Part shown: piece by piece, positions 1 to 13,280 of the stretch
How the letters are laid out: each line of letters begins with the position of its first letter
How positions within the stretch are numbered: position 1 is the stretch's first letter
Assembly (NCBI GenBank): GCA_013076295.1
Contig: RQOL01000824.1
Location: 1,798,001-1,862,000 of the forward strand
Direction of reading: 5' to 3'
Length of the DNA: 64,000 bases
DNA from: Sanderia malayensis
Lineage: Eukaryota > Cnidaria > Scyphozoa > Semaeostomeae > Pelagiidae
Position numbers and translations under genes: made by a program
The notes under the pieces: model-generated
Seen by the model: the letters and a program-made list of their open reading frames with translations, nothing else
Databases searched by the model: none
Told to the model about the DNA's origin: nothing

Positions 1-3000
1 GCAGGAGTATCTATGATTGTAATGGCATTCAGAAGGTGGATGATGGCTTGGGGTAGGGTTAGCGTGAGATTAGGGTTAGGGCTAGGGTTAAAGTGGCCGC
101 AAAGGTGGGTGTGAATGCGCAGTACCATTTATAGGCACTGCGCAGGAGTATCTATGATGTAATGGCATTCAGAAGGGTGGATGATGGCTTGGGTTAGGGT
201 TAGCGTGAGGATTAGGGTTAGGGCTAGAGTTAAAGTGGCCGCAAAGGTGGGTGTGAATGCGCAGTACCATTTATAGCAACTGCGCAGGAGTATCTATGAT
301 GTAATGGCATTCAGAAGGGTGGATGATGGGCTTGGGTTAGGGTTAGCGTGAGGATTAGGGTTAGGGCTAGGGATAAAGTGGCCGCAAAGGTGGGTGTGAA
401 TGCGCAGTACCATTTATAGCAACTGCGCAGGAGTATCTATGATGTAATGGCATTCAGAAGGTGGATGATGGGCTTGGGGTTAGCGTTAGCGTGAGGATTA
501 GGGTTAGGCTAGGGATAAAGTGGCCGCAAAGGTGGGTGTGAATGCGCAGTACCATTTATAGGCAACTGCGCAGGAGTATCTATGATGTAATGGCATTCAG
601 AAGGGTGGATGATGGCCTTGGGGTTAGGGTTAGCGTGAGGATTAGGGTTAGGGCTAGGGTTAAAGTGGCCGCAAAGGTGGGTGTGAATGCGCAGTACCAT
701 TTATAGGCAACTGCGCAGGAGTATCTATGATGTAATGGCATTCAGAAGGGTGGATGATGGGCTTGGGGTTAGGGTTAGCGTGAGGATTAGGGTTAGGGCT
801 AGGGTTAAAGTGGCCGCAAAGGTGGGTGTGAATGCGCAGTACCATTTATAGGCCACTGCGCAGGAGTATCTATGATGTAATGGCATTCAGAAGGTGGATG
901 ATGGCCTTGGGTTAGGGTTAGCGTGAGGATTAGGGTTAGGGCTAGGGTTAAAGTGGCCGTAAAGGTGGGTGTGCATGGGCAGTACCATATATAGGCAACT
1001 GCGCAGGAGTATCTATGATGTAATGGCATTCAGAACGATGGATGATGGACTTGGGGTTAGGGTTAGCGTGAGGATTAGGGTTAGGGCTAGGGATAAAGTG
1101 GCCGTAAAGGAGGGTATGCATGCGCAGTACCATATAAAGGCAACTGCGCAGGAGTATCTATGATGTAATGGCATTCAGAAGGGTGGATGATGGGCTTGGG
1201 GTTAAGGTTAACGTGAGGATTAGGGTTAAGGCTAGGGTTAAAGTGGCCGTAAAGGTGGGTGTGCATGCGCAGTACCATATATAGGCAACTGCGCAGGAGT
1301 ATCTATGATGTAATGGCATTCAGAAGGGTGGATGATGGGCTTGGGGTTAGGGTTAGCGTGAGGATTAGGGTTAGGGCTAGGGATAAAGTGGCCGTAAAGG
1401 TGGGTGTGAATGCGCAGTACCATTTATAGGCCACCGCGCAGGAGTATCTATGATGTAATGGCATTCAGAAGGGTGGATGATGGCCTTGGGGTTAGGGTTA
1501 GCGTGAGGATTAGGGTTAGGGCTAGGGTTAAAGTGGCCGCAAAGGTGGGTGTGAATGCGCAGTACCATTTATAGGCAACTGCGCAGGAGTATCTATGATG
1601 TAATGGCATTCAGAAGGGTGGATGATGGCTTGGGGTTAGGGTTAGCGTGAGGATTAGGGTTAGGCTAGGGATAAAGTGGCCGCAAAGGTGGGTGTGCATG
1701 GGCAGTACCATATATAGGCAACTGCGCAGGAGTATCTATGATGTAATGGCATTCAGAACGATGGATGATGGACTTGGGGTTAGGGTTAGCGTGAGGATTA
1801 GGGTTAGGGCTAGGGATAAAGTGGCCGTAAAGGAGGGTATGCATGCGCAGTACCATATAAAGGCCACTGCGCAGGAGTATCTATGATGTAATGGCATTCA
1901 GAAGGGTGGATGATGGGCTTGGGGTTAGGGTTAGCATGAGGATTAGGGTTAGGGCTAGGGTTAAAGTGGCCGTAAAGGTGGGTGTGAATGCGCAGTACCA
2001 TTTATAGGCCACTGCGCAGGAGTATCTATGATGTAATGGTATTCAGAAGGGTGGATGATGGCCTTGGGGTTAGGGTTAGCGTGAGGATTAGGGTTAGGGC
2101 TAGGGTTAAAGTGGCCGCAAAGGTGGGTGTGCATGGGCAGTACCAAATATAGGCAACTGCGCAGGAGTATCTATGATGTAATGGCATTCAGAAGGTGGAT
2201 GATGGGCTTGGGTTAGGGTTAGCGTGAGGATTAGGGTTAGGGCTAGGGATAAAGTGGCCGTAAAGGTGGGTGTGAATGCGCAGTACCATTTATAGGCCAC
2301 TGCGCAGGAGTATCTATGATGTAATGGCATTCAGAAGGGTGGATGATGGGCTTGGGGTTAGGGTTAGCGTGAGGATTAGGGTTAGGGCTAGGGTTAAAGT
2401 GGCCGCAAAGGTGGGTGTGCATGGGCAGTACCATATATAGGCAACTGCGCAGGAGTATCTATGATGTAATGGCATTCAGAAGGGTGGATGATGGGCTTGG
2501 GGTTAGGGTTAGCGTGAGGATTAGGGTTAGGGCTAGGGTTAAAGTGGCCGTAAAGGTGGGTGTGCATGGGCAGTACCATATATAGGCAACTGCGCAGGAG
2601 TATCTATGATGTAATGGCATTCAGAAGGGTGGATGATGGGCTTGGGGTTAGGGTTAGCGTGAGGATTAGGGTTAGGGCTAGGGTTAAAGTGGCCGTAAAG
2701 GTGGGTGTGCATGGGCAGTACCATATATAGGCAACTGCGCAGGAGTATCTATGATGTAATGGCATTCAGAACGATGGATGATGGACTTGGGGTTAGGGTT
2801 AGCGTGAGGATTAGGGTTAGGGCTAGGGATAAAGTGGCCGTAAAGGAGGGTATGCATGCGCAGTACCATATAAAGGCCACTGCGCAGGAGTATCTATGAT
2901 GTAATGGCATTCAGAAGGGTGGATGATGGGCTTGGGGTTAGGGTTAGCGTGAGGATTAGGGTTAGGGCTAGGGTTAAAGTGGCCGTAAAGGTGGGTTTGC

Positions 3001-3800
3001 ATGCACAGTACTATATATAGGCCACTGCGCAGGAGGTTCTATGATGTAATGGCATTCAGAAGGGTGGATGATGGGCTTGGGGTTAGGGTTAGCATGAGGA
3101 TTAGGGTTAGGGCTAGGGGTAAAGTGGCCGCAAAGGTGGGTGTGCATGGGCAGTACCATATATAGGCAACTGCGCAGGAGTATCTATGAAGTAATGGCAT
3201 TCAGAACGATGGATGATGGACTTGGGGTTAGGGTTAGCGTGAGGATTAGGGTTAGGGCTAGGGATAAAGTGGCCGTAAAGGTGGGTGTGAATGCGCAGTA
3301 CCATTTATAGGCCCCTGCGCAGGATTATCTATGATGTAATGGCATTCAGAACGATGGATGATGGACTTGGGGTTAGGGTTAGCATAAGGATTAGGGTTAG
3401 GGTTAGGGTTAGAGTGGCCGTAAAGGTGGGTTTGCATGCGCAGTACCATATATAGGCAACTGCGCAGGAGTATCTATGATGTAATGGCATTCAGAAGGGT
3501 GGATGATGGGCTTGGGGTTAGGGTTAGCGTGAGGATTAGGGTTAGGGCTAGGGATAAAGTGGCCGTAAAGGTGGGTGTGAATGCGCAGTACCATTTATAG
3601 GCCCCTGCGCAGGATTATCCATGATGTAATGGCATTCAGAACGATGGATGATGGACTTGGGGTTAGGGTTAGCGTGAGGATTAGGGTTAGGGTTAGGGCT
3701 AGGGTAACGTGGCCCTAAAGGTGGGTGTGCATGCGCAGTGCCATATACAGGCTATTGCGCAGGAGCTTGCATGACGTAATACTACTGACATTGTCAGTCT
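1..3800. repeat. Telomere-like minisatellite array, ~145-bp unit
   Basis: About 26 head-to-tail units of 143-146 bp run from the window edge to about 3.8 kb. Each unit has a block of TTAGGG-like words (TTAGGGTTAGCGTGAGGATTAGGG type) and a unique part with GTGGCCGTAAAGGTGGGTG, an inverted repeat TGCGCAGT...ACTGCGCA, and GGAGTATCTATGATGTAATGG. Units come in recognisable variants: one with CAGAACGATGG and AAAGGAGGGTATGCATG recurs near 0.97-1.16, 1.69-1.89 and 2.70-2.90 kb, so the array has higher-order duplication. The last unit (about 3715-3795) diverges and resembles the units of the second array at 54.4-55.1 kb. The array may continue left of the window. Short open frames in it are by-products of the repeat. 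Confidence 0.95.
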
Positions 3801-3871
3801 GGTGATGTTAATAAAAGATCATAGAATGGCTGGCCTGCTTGTATTTTTCCTTTTAAGAATCAAAGGGAATT

Positions 3872-6800
3872 ATGTTCCGATCAGAGAAGAAAAACGATAA
3901 AAAATTACTCGAAAAAATCGAGGACCAGGAGCAGAAAATCGCACGCTTTGAGACAAGATTAAGAGGTACTGTCTAATTGTTTTTACGTAATTTTCAAATG
4001 CTATAGGCCTAAGTTGTTTACTTACTGTTTTGTCACCAAACCTATTGTTCAGTTCAGTACAGAGCATTAATAGCAAATCAAACTGACTGACGTTTCACTG
4101 GCATGTTGTAAATTGGTGCAAAATAATGACTTACGGAATATGATGATTTATGAGAAACCATGTTTTGTTTTTATTTCGGTTTATGTGTCATTTATTTTAT
4201 ACCTGATATAATTAAAGTGTTTGAGTTGAGCTATAAGTTGATTTATGTTAGGTGACTTTTCCATTGAGACATTTTCTGATGTGCTCTTTGATTTTTCAGA
4301 TGTTGTACAAGCCTATAAAAGTCTCCAGAAAGAGAAAGATGCTTTGGAATCAACTGTCAAAGCATTATCGACAACAAGTTCGACTTCTGCCGAGAGAAAG
4401 CAGAGGAAGGCAGAGAAGGATGAGGCTGATTCACCCATTTCACAAAACTCAGAAACTGTGCAGGATCCATTAAGGCAGTACACAGATACTTTAGAATCTG
4501 CAGATGCAACCGAAGCAGAGGATAATGCTGAAGAGATTGAGATGCTTCAAGAGAGGGTATCGACGTTGAGCAAAGCACTGTCGACAGTTACTGAAGAGAA
4601 GTCAAAAATGGAAGCTGCGTTTCAGGCTGATAGAAAACTTGCTATTGTATGTTCAAAAATTGGAAAATAACTTACGGTATTTCTTGTGTTTGTAGCATTT
4701 CCAGTGTAGGTAACGATCAATCCTCAATCTCAAACTTTTGTTTTCTTTCATGGTAAATGTGGATGGCAAGTTATCCTGTTGACAAAATATATTCCCAGTA
4801 ATAGTATATCACATGAATAGAATAAATAACAATAGACATTATTTAGTATTTGTCCTGCAGGCTTTTTTGTATATGAATAAATGAATTATGTTGAAATGTT
4901 TTTTTGCTGACAGCAAGAGCAAGAGAAAAGATTGCGAGAATCAGATGAGCAGATGGATGCACTTGAAATAAAATACAATCAAATGGAAGCGAATCTTAAA
5001 GAGGTATATTGTATCAGCAACTTGATAACAAGAATAATTATGATGTTTATGATAATTATGATGATTATGATGATTATGATAATTACAATGATTATGATAA
5101 TTATTACTGTCATAATTATCATCATTAACATTTTCATTTTGCGATTACTTTACACTGATGTATTTCTGAAGCTACTTTGATAATTTTATTAAGCCCCCTC
5201 TCTCTAATACCCCCCTTTGGAACCTTGAAAGTTAAAGAAGCCCTGCCCCTCCCCCAAGGCTCAACAGAGCTTTTACAGTAATAACCATAATTGTGGTTTT
5301 ATTTTTCAGATGAAACAGAGGTTGAGACAGCAGCAGTCAGAGTTAGAAGAAGAACAAAACAATAACTCATTAATGTTGAAAGAAATGCAACAGTTATTAT
5401 CAGTAGAAAGGCTGGAGAAAGAGCAATTGAAGATACAGTTAAAAGAAGTAAGTTTTTCCTCCCCTATTTTCCTTTTTTCCACAGAAATTTTTGTTGTGAT
5501 TTTCAATTTGACACTACCTCAGCAGTGATATGTTTGATGTTATGGTTGGTTTATATGAGAGAGGACAGGAGATGTACAAGTATGATCAAAGTACGATAAA
5601 ATTTTATTGTGCTTCGATCACACTTATACATCTCTCGATATGATCTCTAGCTATGGCGATTCCCTTGTACGGCGATTCCCTTGTATGGTGATTCCTTTGT
5701 ATAGCGATTCCCTTGTATGGTGATTCCCTTGTATGGTGATCCCCTTTATACTCAAGAACGTATTGGTATATAACAATTTGAGCTGGTTGCTCTGTAATAC
5801 ATTTTGTTTGGCGCTGGGTTGAAGTTAATGCCCGAAAAACGAAGGACATGTTGGTGCTCAGCTTATTTTCTTTTCTTTTTCCCGAGAAACGAGAAGCCAG
5901 CGCTTCAAGGTTGGACGCAGATGCGAAATTTTACGAAAAGAAAATTCAAGAATTGTCAGAAGAACTGACGAGGGTGTCAACGAGGTTGAAGAAATACGAG
6001 GATGCCACCGCTCAGCCCAGTCCCCTTTTGCTTCAATTATCCAGCGAGATGAACGGATTGAAGAAACACCATTCCGAGGCTATCCTGCAAGAGCGTCAGC
6101 GTGCTAACGAGGCTGAAGAGACCCTCAGGCAATTCTCAACGATGGAAGAAGATAGAATAGCTGTGTTAGGTATTGAACATCATTGTATACGAATGTCTAG
6201 GAACAAAATCCATCTTCCTATTTCAATGTTGTCATCTCATAATTGAACACAGTTGCATATAGCGAGGCACTGTTTTATTAACTTATCCCAGGGTCCCTTA
6301 AACTGTTCCATGGTAACTTAGTATAGTTGACATCCGTTGTCTTGACTGCCCCCCTGCCTCGAGCATTCGTTTTCTCGAACAATTTTCACTGCAACCTTTC
6401 GTTTTGGTAAAGTATAGTTGGGACATCCGTTATTTTGAACATTTATACCTCGAAGAAAAGTTGTTCAAAATTCCTCATGTGATAATCTTTGAAGGGACAC
6501 GGGACATTCACTCAGCCGTTATTAAACTTTGCCATAAAACAGTTATAGTGGATGTTAACAATTGTTCGTATGGCTGTTCCATGGTACAGTTTAATTATGG
6601 TCGATTGTGCCTTCAAGATTGATCAAATGCGAGAATTCACTGTAAGTTTCCCAGTTAAAGTTACATTTCATGTCCTGTATTCTCTTCTCGTTGCACAGAG
6701 AGCAAGTTGACTGAATTGTCAGATGTGGTTGGTAGTTACGAGAAGCTTCGTTTGCAAGATCAACAGGTTATATCGAACCTGAAAGAGAGGCTGGCTCAAA

Positions 6801-9800
6801 TTGACATTGCAAACACAAGACAGCAAACCAAGTCTAATGAAACTGAAACTGATAGTAATCAGAAGATCGAGCAACAGGAGAAAGAACTAAAACTGAAGAA
6901 TCTATTAAGATTAAACTGGAATAGAAGTGACATTGGTCTTTTTGAGCTGGGTATATTTTATGTTATTGTTTTGTTTTGTTATTACCAACCTTGACAGTTA
7001 GTACTCTCTTAAAGGTTTCTTGGGGCTTTTATAATTGTTTCGAAAATATCATGTGAAGAAAACAATGAACAAAACAATAATAATCGTGTTTTCATGCTCT
7101 TAAAAAAATCATGAGTTGGTAAGATCGGTTCACTAACTGACAATTGTTATCTACTCTCGTGAGTATCAAAAATTCTCAATTGAGCAAGAGTTGATTTTGA
7201 ATATAAACATGTATCTTGGTTTATTTCACAGAGAGTGAACCGTTGACTGTGGCAGAGCTGGATAACATACATCAAAATGATCCCTCACATCGCGCATGTC
7301 AACTGGAGTACAAGCAATTGAAAGATGAATTCGAGAATTATAAGAAAGAGAGGAGATTAAAAATGGAGAAAGAAGCAAAAGACAGCCCACAGGAATTATT
7401 AGCAATGATTAACAAATCAGAGATAATGAAGGAAGAGTTGAAAGGGTTAAGAGTAAAGTTAAAGAATAATGAACAAGATTATAATGAAAAGATTTCTTGC
7501 TTGAAATGTGAAATAAAAAGATTAGAGGAAAAGCATAGAAAAGAAGTTGAAACAACGGAAGACAGTCATAAAGGGAAAGTAATGATGTTAGAATTGCAGC
7601 TTACGAAACAACGAGAAAGGACTTTACAGTTATTAGCAGATAAAGACAATGAAATAAGCAGATTAAAAGGAATCGAAGCTCGCTCTCCGTTCGAGAACAA
7701 ACTTTTTCATTCACGAATGAATAATGACGCTAGTTTCATGGCGAATCAAGTGACCAATCAGGACGAAGTCACTGAAACGAGGTCAGTTGAAACCGATGTT
7801 GCAGTTAGACAGCTCATCCAAAGACAGAATAGTGTGAGTTCCCCCCGTTACTTACTTCTATGCTGGATGTCTTTGAGTGTATATTGTGTATGTGAATTTA
7901 AACATCAGGGGGATAACTCTTCGGCATTTTATCACCTCAGGCTGGCTCAGAAGGGACATTGGTCTACTACGTTCAACAGATGTCTCATCTTCAATCCGAG
8001 GTTGCTTCGCTTCGAGATCGAAATTCAGAACTGGACTCACTGATAAGAGACGATGAACAGAGGTGTCTTGTCATTATTTTCTCTATTTCTTAATGGAGTT
8101 TAATTCATCTACTTTTATGGATGATGGGGGAACCCTTCTACGAGTTAGCAAATCAAAGTACTGACTCCCTAAATTCACTACATTGCGTCCCTACGCCTCG
8201 CTCGTAACTCGCTCAAAACAAGGCGAACGAGTAAAGACGAGTGGGGCACAGGGACGCAATTTAGTTAGTCTATTGGTATCTTTTGCAGAGAGGAAAAAAT
8301 ACTTGAACAAATGAATATATTGAAGGAAGAAATAAGGAAACTCGAAAGAAATAGGTATGTTTTAAATGTTTTATAGTTGGTCTGATTTCTAGTTATTTAG
8401 CTGTTGAAGATCCCCTCTCTGTCGCCAGGCTACTTTTGTCTCTAATATACCCCTTCTCTAACCTATTTCTGTCTCCAATACCCTCTGTCTCTAATGTGCC
8501 CCTTTCTCTAATATACCTTTGTCCCTAATACCCCTCTGTCTCTAGTATCCCTCTGTCTCTAATCTACTTCTGTCTCTAATCTGCAATAAGGGACAACAGT
8601 TGCTGGACCCTTTTAAAATTACAAAAATGCCATCAACCCGCAAATTCCTTTTTGTGGGTTTTATTCAACTCCCCCTACCTCCCCTGAAATAAACAATATT
8701 GTCTTCTCAATCAGACCCCTGTGATCATCGCACCAAAAGAATTTTGTCAATGTCTTATAAGAATATCTCTTGAGACAATTGGGGGGGGGGGGCACGACCA
8801 TTACGTGCAAAATTTTCAAGAATCTGAAGTGTCCCAGGAATTTTGTTTCCTATTGTACCTCTACCTCTAATATATCTCGTCTCCGGTGTGTGTCTGTCTC
8901 TGATGTCCCTCTATGTCCCTTGTGTACCTGTATCTTAAACACACTTTTGCCTCTAACGTATCTCTATCACATGAAACATACAGTCAACTCTGTCCAATTC
9001 GAACAGCCTGGAGAAGCATGAAAATGTTTGAATTACAAAAAGTTCGAATTTAGGAGGTTTGTTTTATAAAAATCGGTTCATAAGTTATCCTTGAAGGGAC
9101 AGAGATTTTCGTTCGAATTAGATAGAGTTCGAATTACACGAACTCGAACTATGCAGATTTGACTGTAATTTCTTCCTACCCAGCTGTCTGCATGACCCAT
9201 TTGTTTACTGCTATCCTAAGTCCTCGTTGAGTATAGTTGTGCCACTTTCTCATGGCTTGTTACTTGCAGGTCCAGAGAAAATGCAAATCTGGAGTATGTG
9301 AAGAACATAGTGTTACGTTACATGAAATCTGATTCATTCTCCGTCAAGGGCCAGCTGACGAAAGCCATTGCAACTGTTTTACAATTCAGCCCAACTGAGG
9401 TTCGTGTTCTGTGTAGCTTCACAACCATTTTGTTTTTATGTGTATTTTGGGTGCATTATGATTGTTATGAATACCTCCCAAGAAAGATGAACGAGACTAA
9501 ATAAGTATAAAGAAGACTAAATAGTAATGAAGAAGACTAAATATTAATGAACGGGACTTGAGGAAACTGGAATAATTCGCCCACAATTTGCTTATGTTTT
9601 GGTGCAACCAATCAAATCATAGCAATACAATCACGTGGATGGAAATACTTGACAGTGATTGGCTACATGCTAGACAAGTGAATTGACATGAATTTCAAGG
9701 CCTTTTCTTTCGTTATTATCTCTTGACCTAAAAGTTTGTTTTGGAAATTGAAAAGCATGGTCATTTTCTCATGTTTTGAGCATGGGAAAGTTTTCAATTC

Positions 9801-9903
9801 TGTGTTTATTTGAGTTTGTTATTTCATCGTAATTCTGTTTTAGTTACACGAAATTCAAAAAAGACAAGAGGGCGGAGGATGGTGGCCTGGACAACAAAAA
9901 TGA
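3872..9903 (+). CDS. GCC1: GRIP and coiled-coil domain protein, GCC1/GCC88-like golgin
   Basis: Golgin expected to tether vesicles at the trans-Golgi network through a C-terminal GRIP domain binding ARL1. Eleven exons join with matching phases: 3872-3965, 4300-4646, 4914-5003, 5310-5447, 5887-6169, 6699-6950, 7232-7833, 7941-8062, 8289-8354, 9270-9399, 9844-9903, giving 727 aa (human GCC1 is about 775). The N-terminus carries the GCC1-type block DVVQAYKSLQKEKDALES. The middle is a nearly continuous charged coiled coil. The GRIP domain is about residues 665-727: NANLEYVKN holds the conserved Tyr (about 674), and the last exon ends in Gly-Gly-Gly-Trp-Trp-Pro-Gly. Less certain splice sites are the GTTCGT donor at 9400 and the CCCGAG acceptor before 5887. 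The repeat array ends about 75 bp upstream of the ATG, so promoter space is short. Family assignment is from whole-length similarity recalled, not searched. Confidence 0.9.
5654..5750. repeat. Short tandem repeat, ~16-bp unit, in GCC1-like intron
   Basis: About six imperfect copies of a unit like GGCGATTCCCTTGTAT lie head to tail in the intron between exons 4 and 5 of the golgin gene. No coding signal. Confidence 0.8.
8176..8268. mobile_element. MITE-like inverted-repeat element (ACTACATTGCGTCCC family)
   Basis: A segment of about 93 bp in an intron of the golgin gene is bounded by imperfect inverted repeats, CACTACATTGCGTCCCT on the left and AGGGACGCAATTTAGT on the right. A second copy lies at about 20225-20389 and shares the internal GCTCGTAACTCGCTCA. 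Two dispersed copies with shared ends point to a non-autonomous DNA transposon. Confidence 0.7.
8405..8590. repeat. CT-rich degenerate repeat
   Basis: Repeated variants of CTGTCTCTAATAYCCC, about 14-16 bp per unit, in a golgin intron. A weaker continuation of the same composition runs at about 8850-8960. Nothing coding seen. Confidence 0.7.
8979..9167. mobile_element. MITE-like element with TACAGTCAA termini
   Basis: A segment of about 189 bp starts TACAGTCAACTCTG and ends with CAGATTTGACTGTA, an inverted repeat. Inside, AATTCGAAC and GTTCGAATT words recur in both orientations. It is too short to encode a transposase. It sits in the intron before the first GRIP exon (9270) of the golgin gene. 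The mariner/pogo-like look of the ends is an inference. Confidence 0.65.
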
Positions 9904-12900
9904 AACAGAGCAGTTTCCAACAGCAAACTAATATTCCTTTAAAAGTACATTTATTAATTGTAACGTATGGAAATAATTTATTTGATGACCAGAAAATCAA
10001 ACTCACTTCATATCCTAATTTTTTATTCTTTGTTCCTCTGCTGTTCGATATTTTGCATTTCGGAAACCAGAACTACTCGACTTGTCACAAATTACGAATC
10101 GTAAATAATGTCTTTTTCTCACGCCATACCTTTTGTGTGAAAATAAATTGTTTTGGGATGATGGTCGCTTTAATTAGGTCTTTTCAATTCAAATACTATT
10201 AAAGTTAACGTTGACTGGATATTGCCTGTAAAGTTTGTTTTTTGGTTCAGCAAGTTACAGTTCTACAATGGTTATTAAAAAACTAAACAGGTGAGATATG
10301 AGTTTATCTATAAAATTAAACTTATAATTCAGATTCGTGTGTACTCACAAATTGGATCATCCATGCTTTATATCATCTTGAGTTGTTATGGCTTCTTTTT
10401 GCCCTGTAACCAATAATATATTTATTAGTGTTGCGTATAAAACTCTTCAAATTTTATAACTCGCATATAATTTTCAGGCTTCTATTTATTTTTTGAGTTT
10501 AAGCATCAATAAACAATTCGTAGACACAATCCTAACAAGTTAATATCATCGCTATGAGTAAACACAACATTAAATGTTTAATTTTGGATTCAACAAAGTG
10601 TGTCTGTTTTTGTCAACACAGTCAGCTATTCCTAGCAATAAACTACTTTTGAACCTCGATCTGTTTTATTGTTATTTTCATTTTTTTATGACTTTGAGCC
10701 TACTGAGGCTCCTATAATTATAAACATTATTCTTTGATAAAAAGAATACGAAAGAATGATTTGGGGGTAATTACCCAACACCCTCTTTTTTCATTCTGAT
10801 GTTTTGCCAAATCTGACACGATGGCAGTGTAAACTTCATGAAAAAAAGATTCTGATAAATAAATATGAAACAGAAAGTGGCGATTGAAAAAAGATAACAA
10901 GACAATATTTTTGATCCATCGAAGACTAGGTCAAACAAAAAAGAATAACGTGCATTTAGAAAAATTGTAAAGATTAAGTGCCTTCAACCATGCAAGGGAA
11001 AATTCTGACAAAATATCAAATCTTACACGCAAACATTGGTAGAAAGAACAAAGCTATCTTGTTCTGATGAGTAAAAAAGTGACAGTTAATTTGAACAATA
11101 ATAACTATCTTTTAAAGTTTTCAGACATTTTTAATTAGTCACCTAGCATTAGCCCATGCTAAAGTATCTCTAATCCCGCTATGTTTTTATAAGAAGGTTA
11201 GAGATTCGACTTATTCTTTACTCAAACAATGTGCTTTGAAACTGTGATGTAATGTCGAAGTTCTGACTGAAAACAAAGTTTTATTTTTCATTCACAAGCC
11301 CCCTGGCCTTCTCTCAGAATCACCCAATCAAATTTCAGTATTTAAGTCATGTGATACCGTTTCTGCGATTTGATTGGTTAAACTTGATATGCTGATCAGC
11401 TTGGAAATCTTTACCGGGGATTGGAGTTTTCGCCAGCCAACTTTCAATGAAGCTTACATTTGATTGAATGAATAAATAAATAGATTAATAAATTAATAAA
11501 AACAAAGACACACAGGGTAAAAAATATTATCATAATAAAAATGATAATTTTATTAAAATAATTTGGTTGGGAGGCCAAGCGATCATTTTCACAAAGAAAC
11601 TTCTGAATTTCCAACGAACATGTCAACAACGAAACAACGAAATTTCCTTTTATTTTGAAAAACTGCAGACTGTTCAACTATGCTGTATTGTTGTTTAAAA
11701 TTGCTATACAAAATCCAAGATTATCCCTAATGGTAACGTTAACATGTTTTTAACCTTAAAAGAGGTTTACCCGAAGGGGCTCCAACAAAACAATGATGTA
11801 ACGTAATTGTATTAGTAATGTATGACGTAGCAGAAAGGTTTGTGAAAGAAGGAATAAAGGTAAACTAAACCGGTTTTAAATCAACCAAGTCCTATAAAAC
11901 GGGAAGGCAATATCAAAAAGTCTTGGATAAAATAGAAGCTCTCATAACAGTGAAGAGATTGGATATTTGTTTGTCTTTTTAAGTTCTAAATTGATCGATA
12001 ATTCGAGTTTTCAACTCTAAAATTTGTCAACATGAGAGAAATGGCAATAAGAAAGTTGAAAGAATCTCTCAAACAACAACCAAATTCGAAACTATCATCC
12101 AGGTGAGAAAAGTAAATAGTCACTGTGCTATTCAATTTCAGCCATTCTTTATCAACTTTTGGTGTTATTGTCAATATTGATATTTGCTAAGAGAATTCGT
12201 TATCATATTAACTCCTCCTCGTTTATAAGCCCATTACAAAACTCTGGTATAAATTGTGAGCGAGAATAGAGAGAAGTTGGGACTGTATGTTGCAAAAATA
12301 TTCAAATAACACAAAACTCATTATTATTTTGGTTCAAATGGAAGTTAATTCAACACAGGGCTCTTATTGGGTTAAAATGACGAAGCTTAACATCCTAAGG
12401 AATATCCTGGATCCTAAATCTTTACTGATATTAAAATCTTTCCTCCTATTCTCATTCTATATATTTCGAAGAGAAAATATAGCTGTAAATATCCACTGCT
12501 TCATCGCCATCATTAATATCGTAACAATATTACCCTTTTTTATATGACATTATCAAGTAAGTATCTAAGTCCCACCTGTATTTTGATTGTAATTTTTTTG
12601 CAGTTTTAAAATGAGCGTTTTTCTTTTCTTTTATTACTGTAAATAAAAATAAATAAAATTTGGGATGGTGGTGGGAAGTTAAAAATAAAAAATATTTAAA
12701 AATTAAAATTTAAAATTTAAAAAATAATATATAAGAAATATATTTAGATATTTAGATATATAAAAAATATTTAAAAGTAAAATTTTAAATATTAGGCAAG
12801 CAGGACCCTAATGATAACAATATTTGTAAATATTGATAGGTTATCCTATGAAAACATTCGTAAATTATTAGTATTTATTATTGGTCGAGTCGAGAATTGT

Positions 12901-13280
12901 ACAGAGTTTTGAGAAACCCTGATGAATCTTGAGCCTTGCATGTAGTCAAACATTATTCTAAAGTTTTAGAGAATGAGTATGAATAGCCACTAGCTGATAC
13001 TCGACTGTATAGTCGGACAGTTACAAATAAGTGGTGGATGGGTCAAAATTTCAATTCTGCCCAAATTAGATAAACTTTACAAATTGCGCTGGTCTTTCAG
13101 TGGTTCTCATCAAATCAAAATTCACAAAATTTATCAATTGTTCATATAAAAGACGTTGTAGATTTTATTCATTGTGTAATATTTTTCAGTTTAGCCTCTT
13201 ATTGGAAAATATTTATCAAGCCTCGCTCCTCTATAAGAATAACCCCTCGGGGGGGATTAAAAGAGAATCTACATCTCTCC
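9904..13280. other. Intergenic, AT-rich, no gene seen
   Basis: Between the golgin stop codon and the inverted-repeat element at 13.3 kb. Very AT-rich with homopolymer and AT-dinucleotide stretches (for example 12650-12800). Open frames are short, lack splice context and resemble no family I recognise. The golgin 3' UTR must lie at the left end. Confidence 0.6.

Noticed and set aside
509..3594. Many minus-strand frames of 61-74 codons with nearly identical Pro/Asn/His-rich peptides
   Set aside because: They are the translation of a DNA tandem repeat. They lack splice or promoter context, and the 145-bp unit is not a multiple of three.
1..3800. True chromosome end
   Set aside because: TTAGGG words are interrupted in every unit by about 100 bp of unique sequence, and a related array lies 50 kb inside the window.
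5036..5180. C-terminal extension of golgin exon 3 rich in Met/Ile
   Set aside because: It is intron read-through over a simple ATG/ATT repeat after a good donor at 5004.
8785..8794. Run of ten G
   Set aside because: Homopolymer in intron DNA; likely ordinary or an assembly uncertainty.
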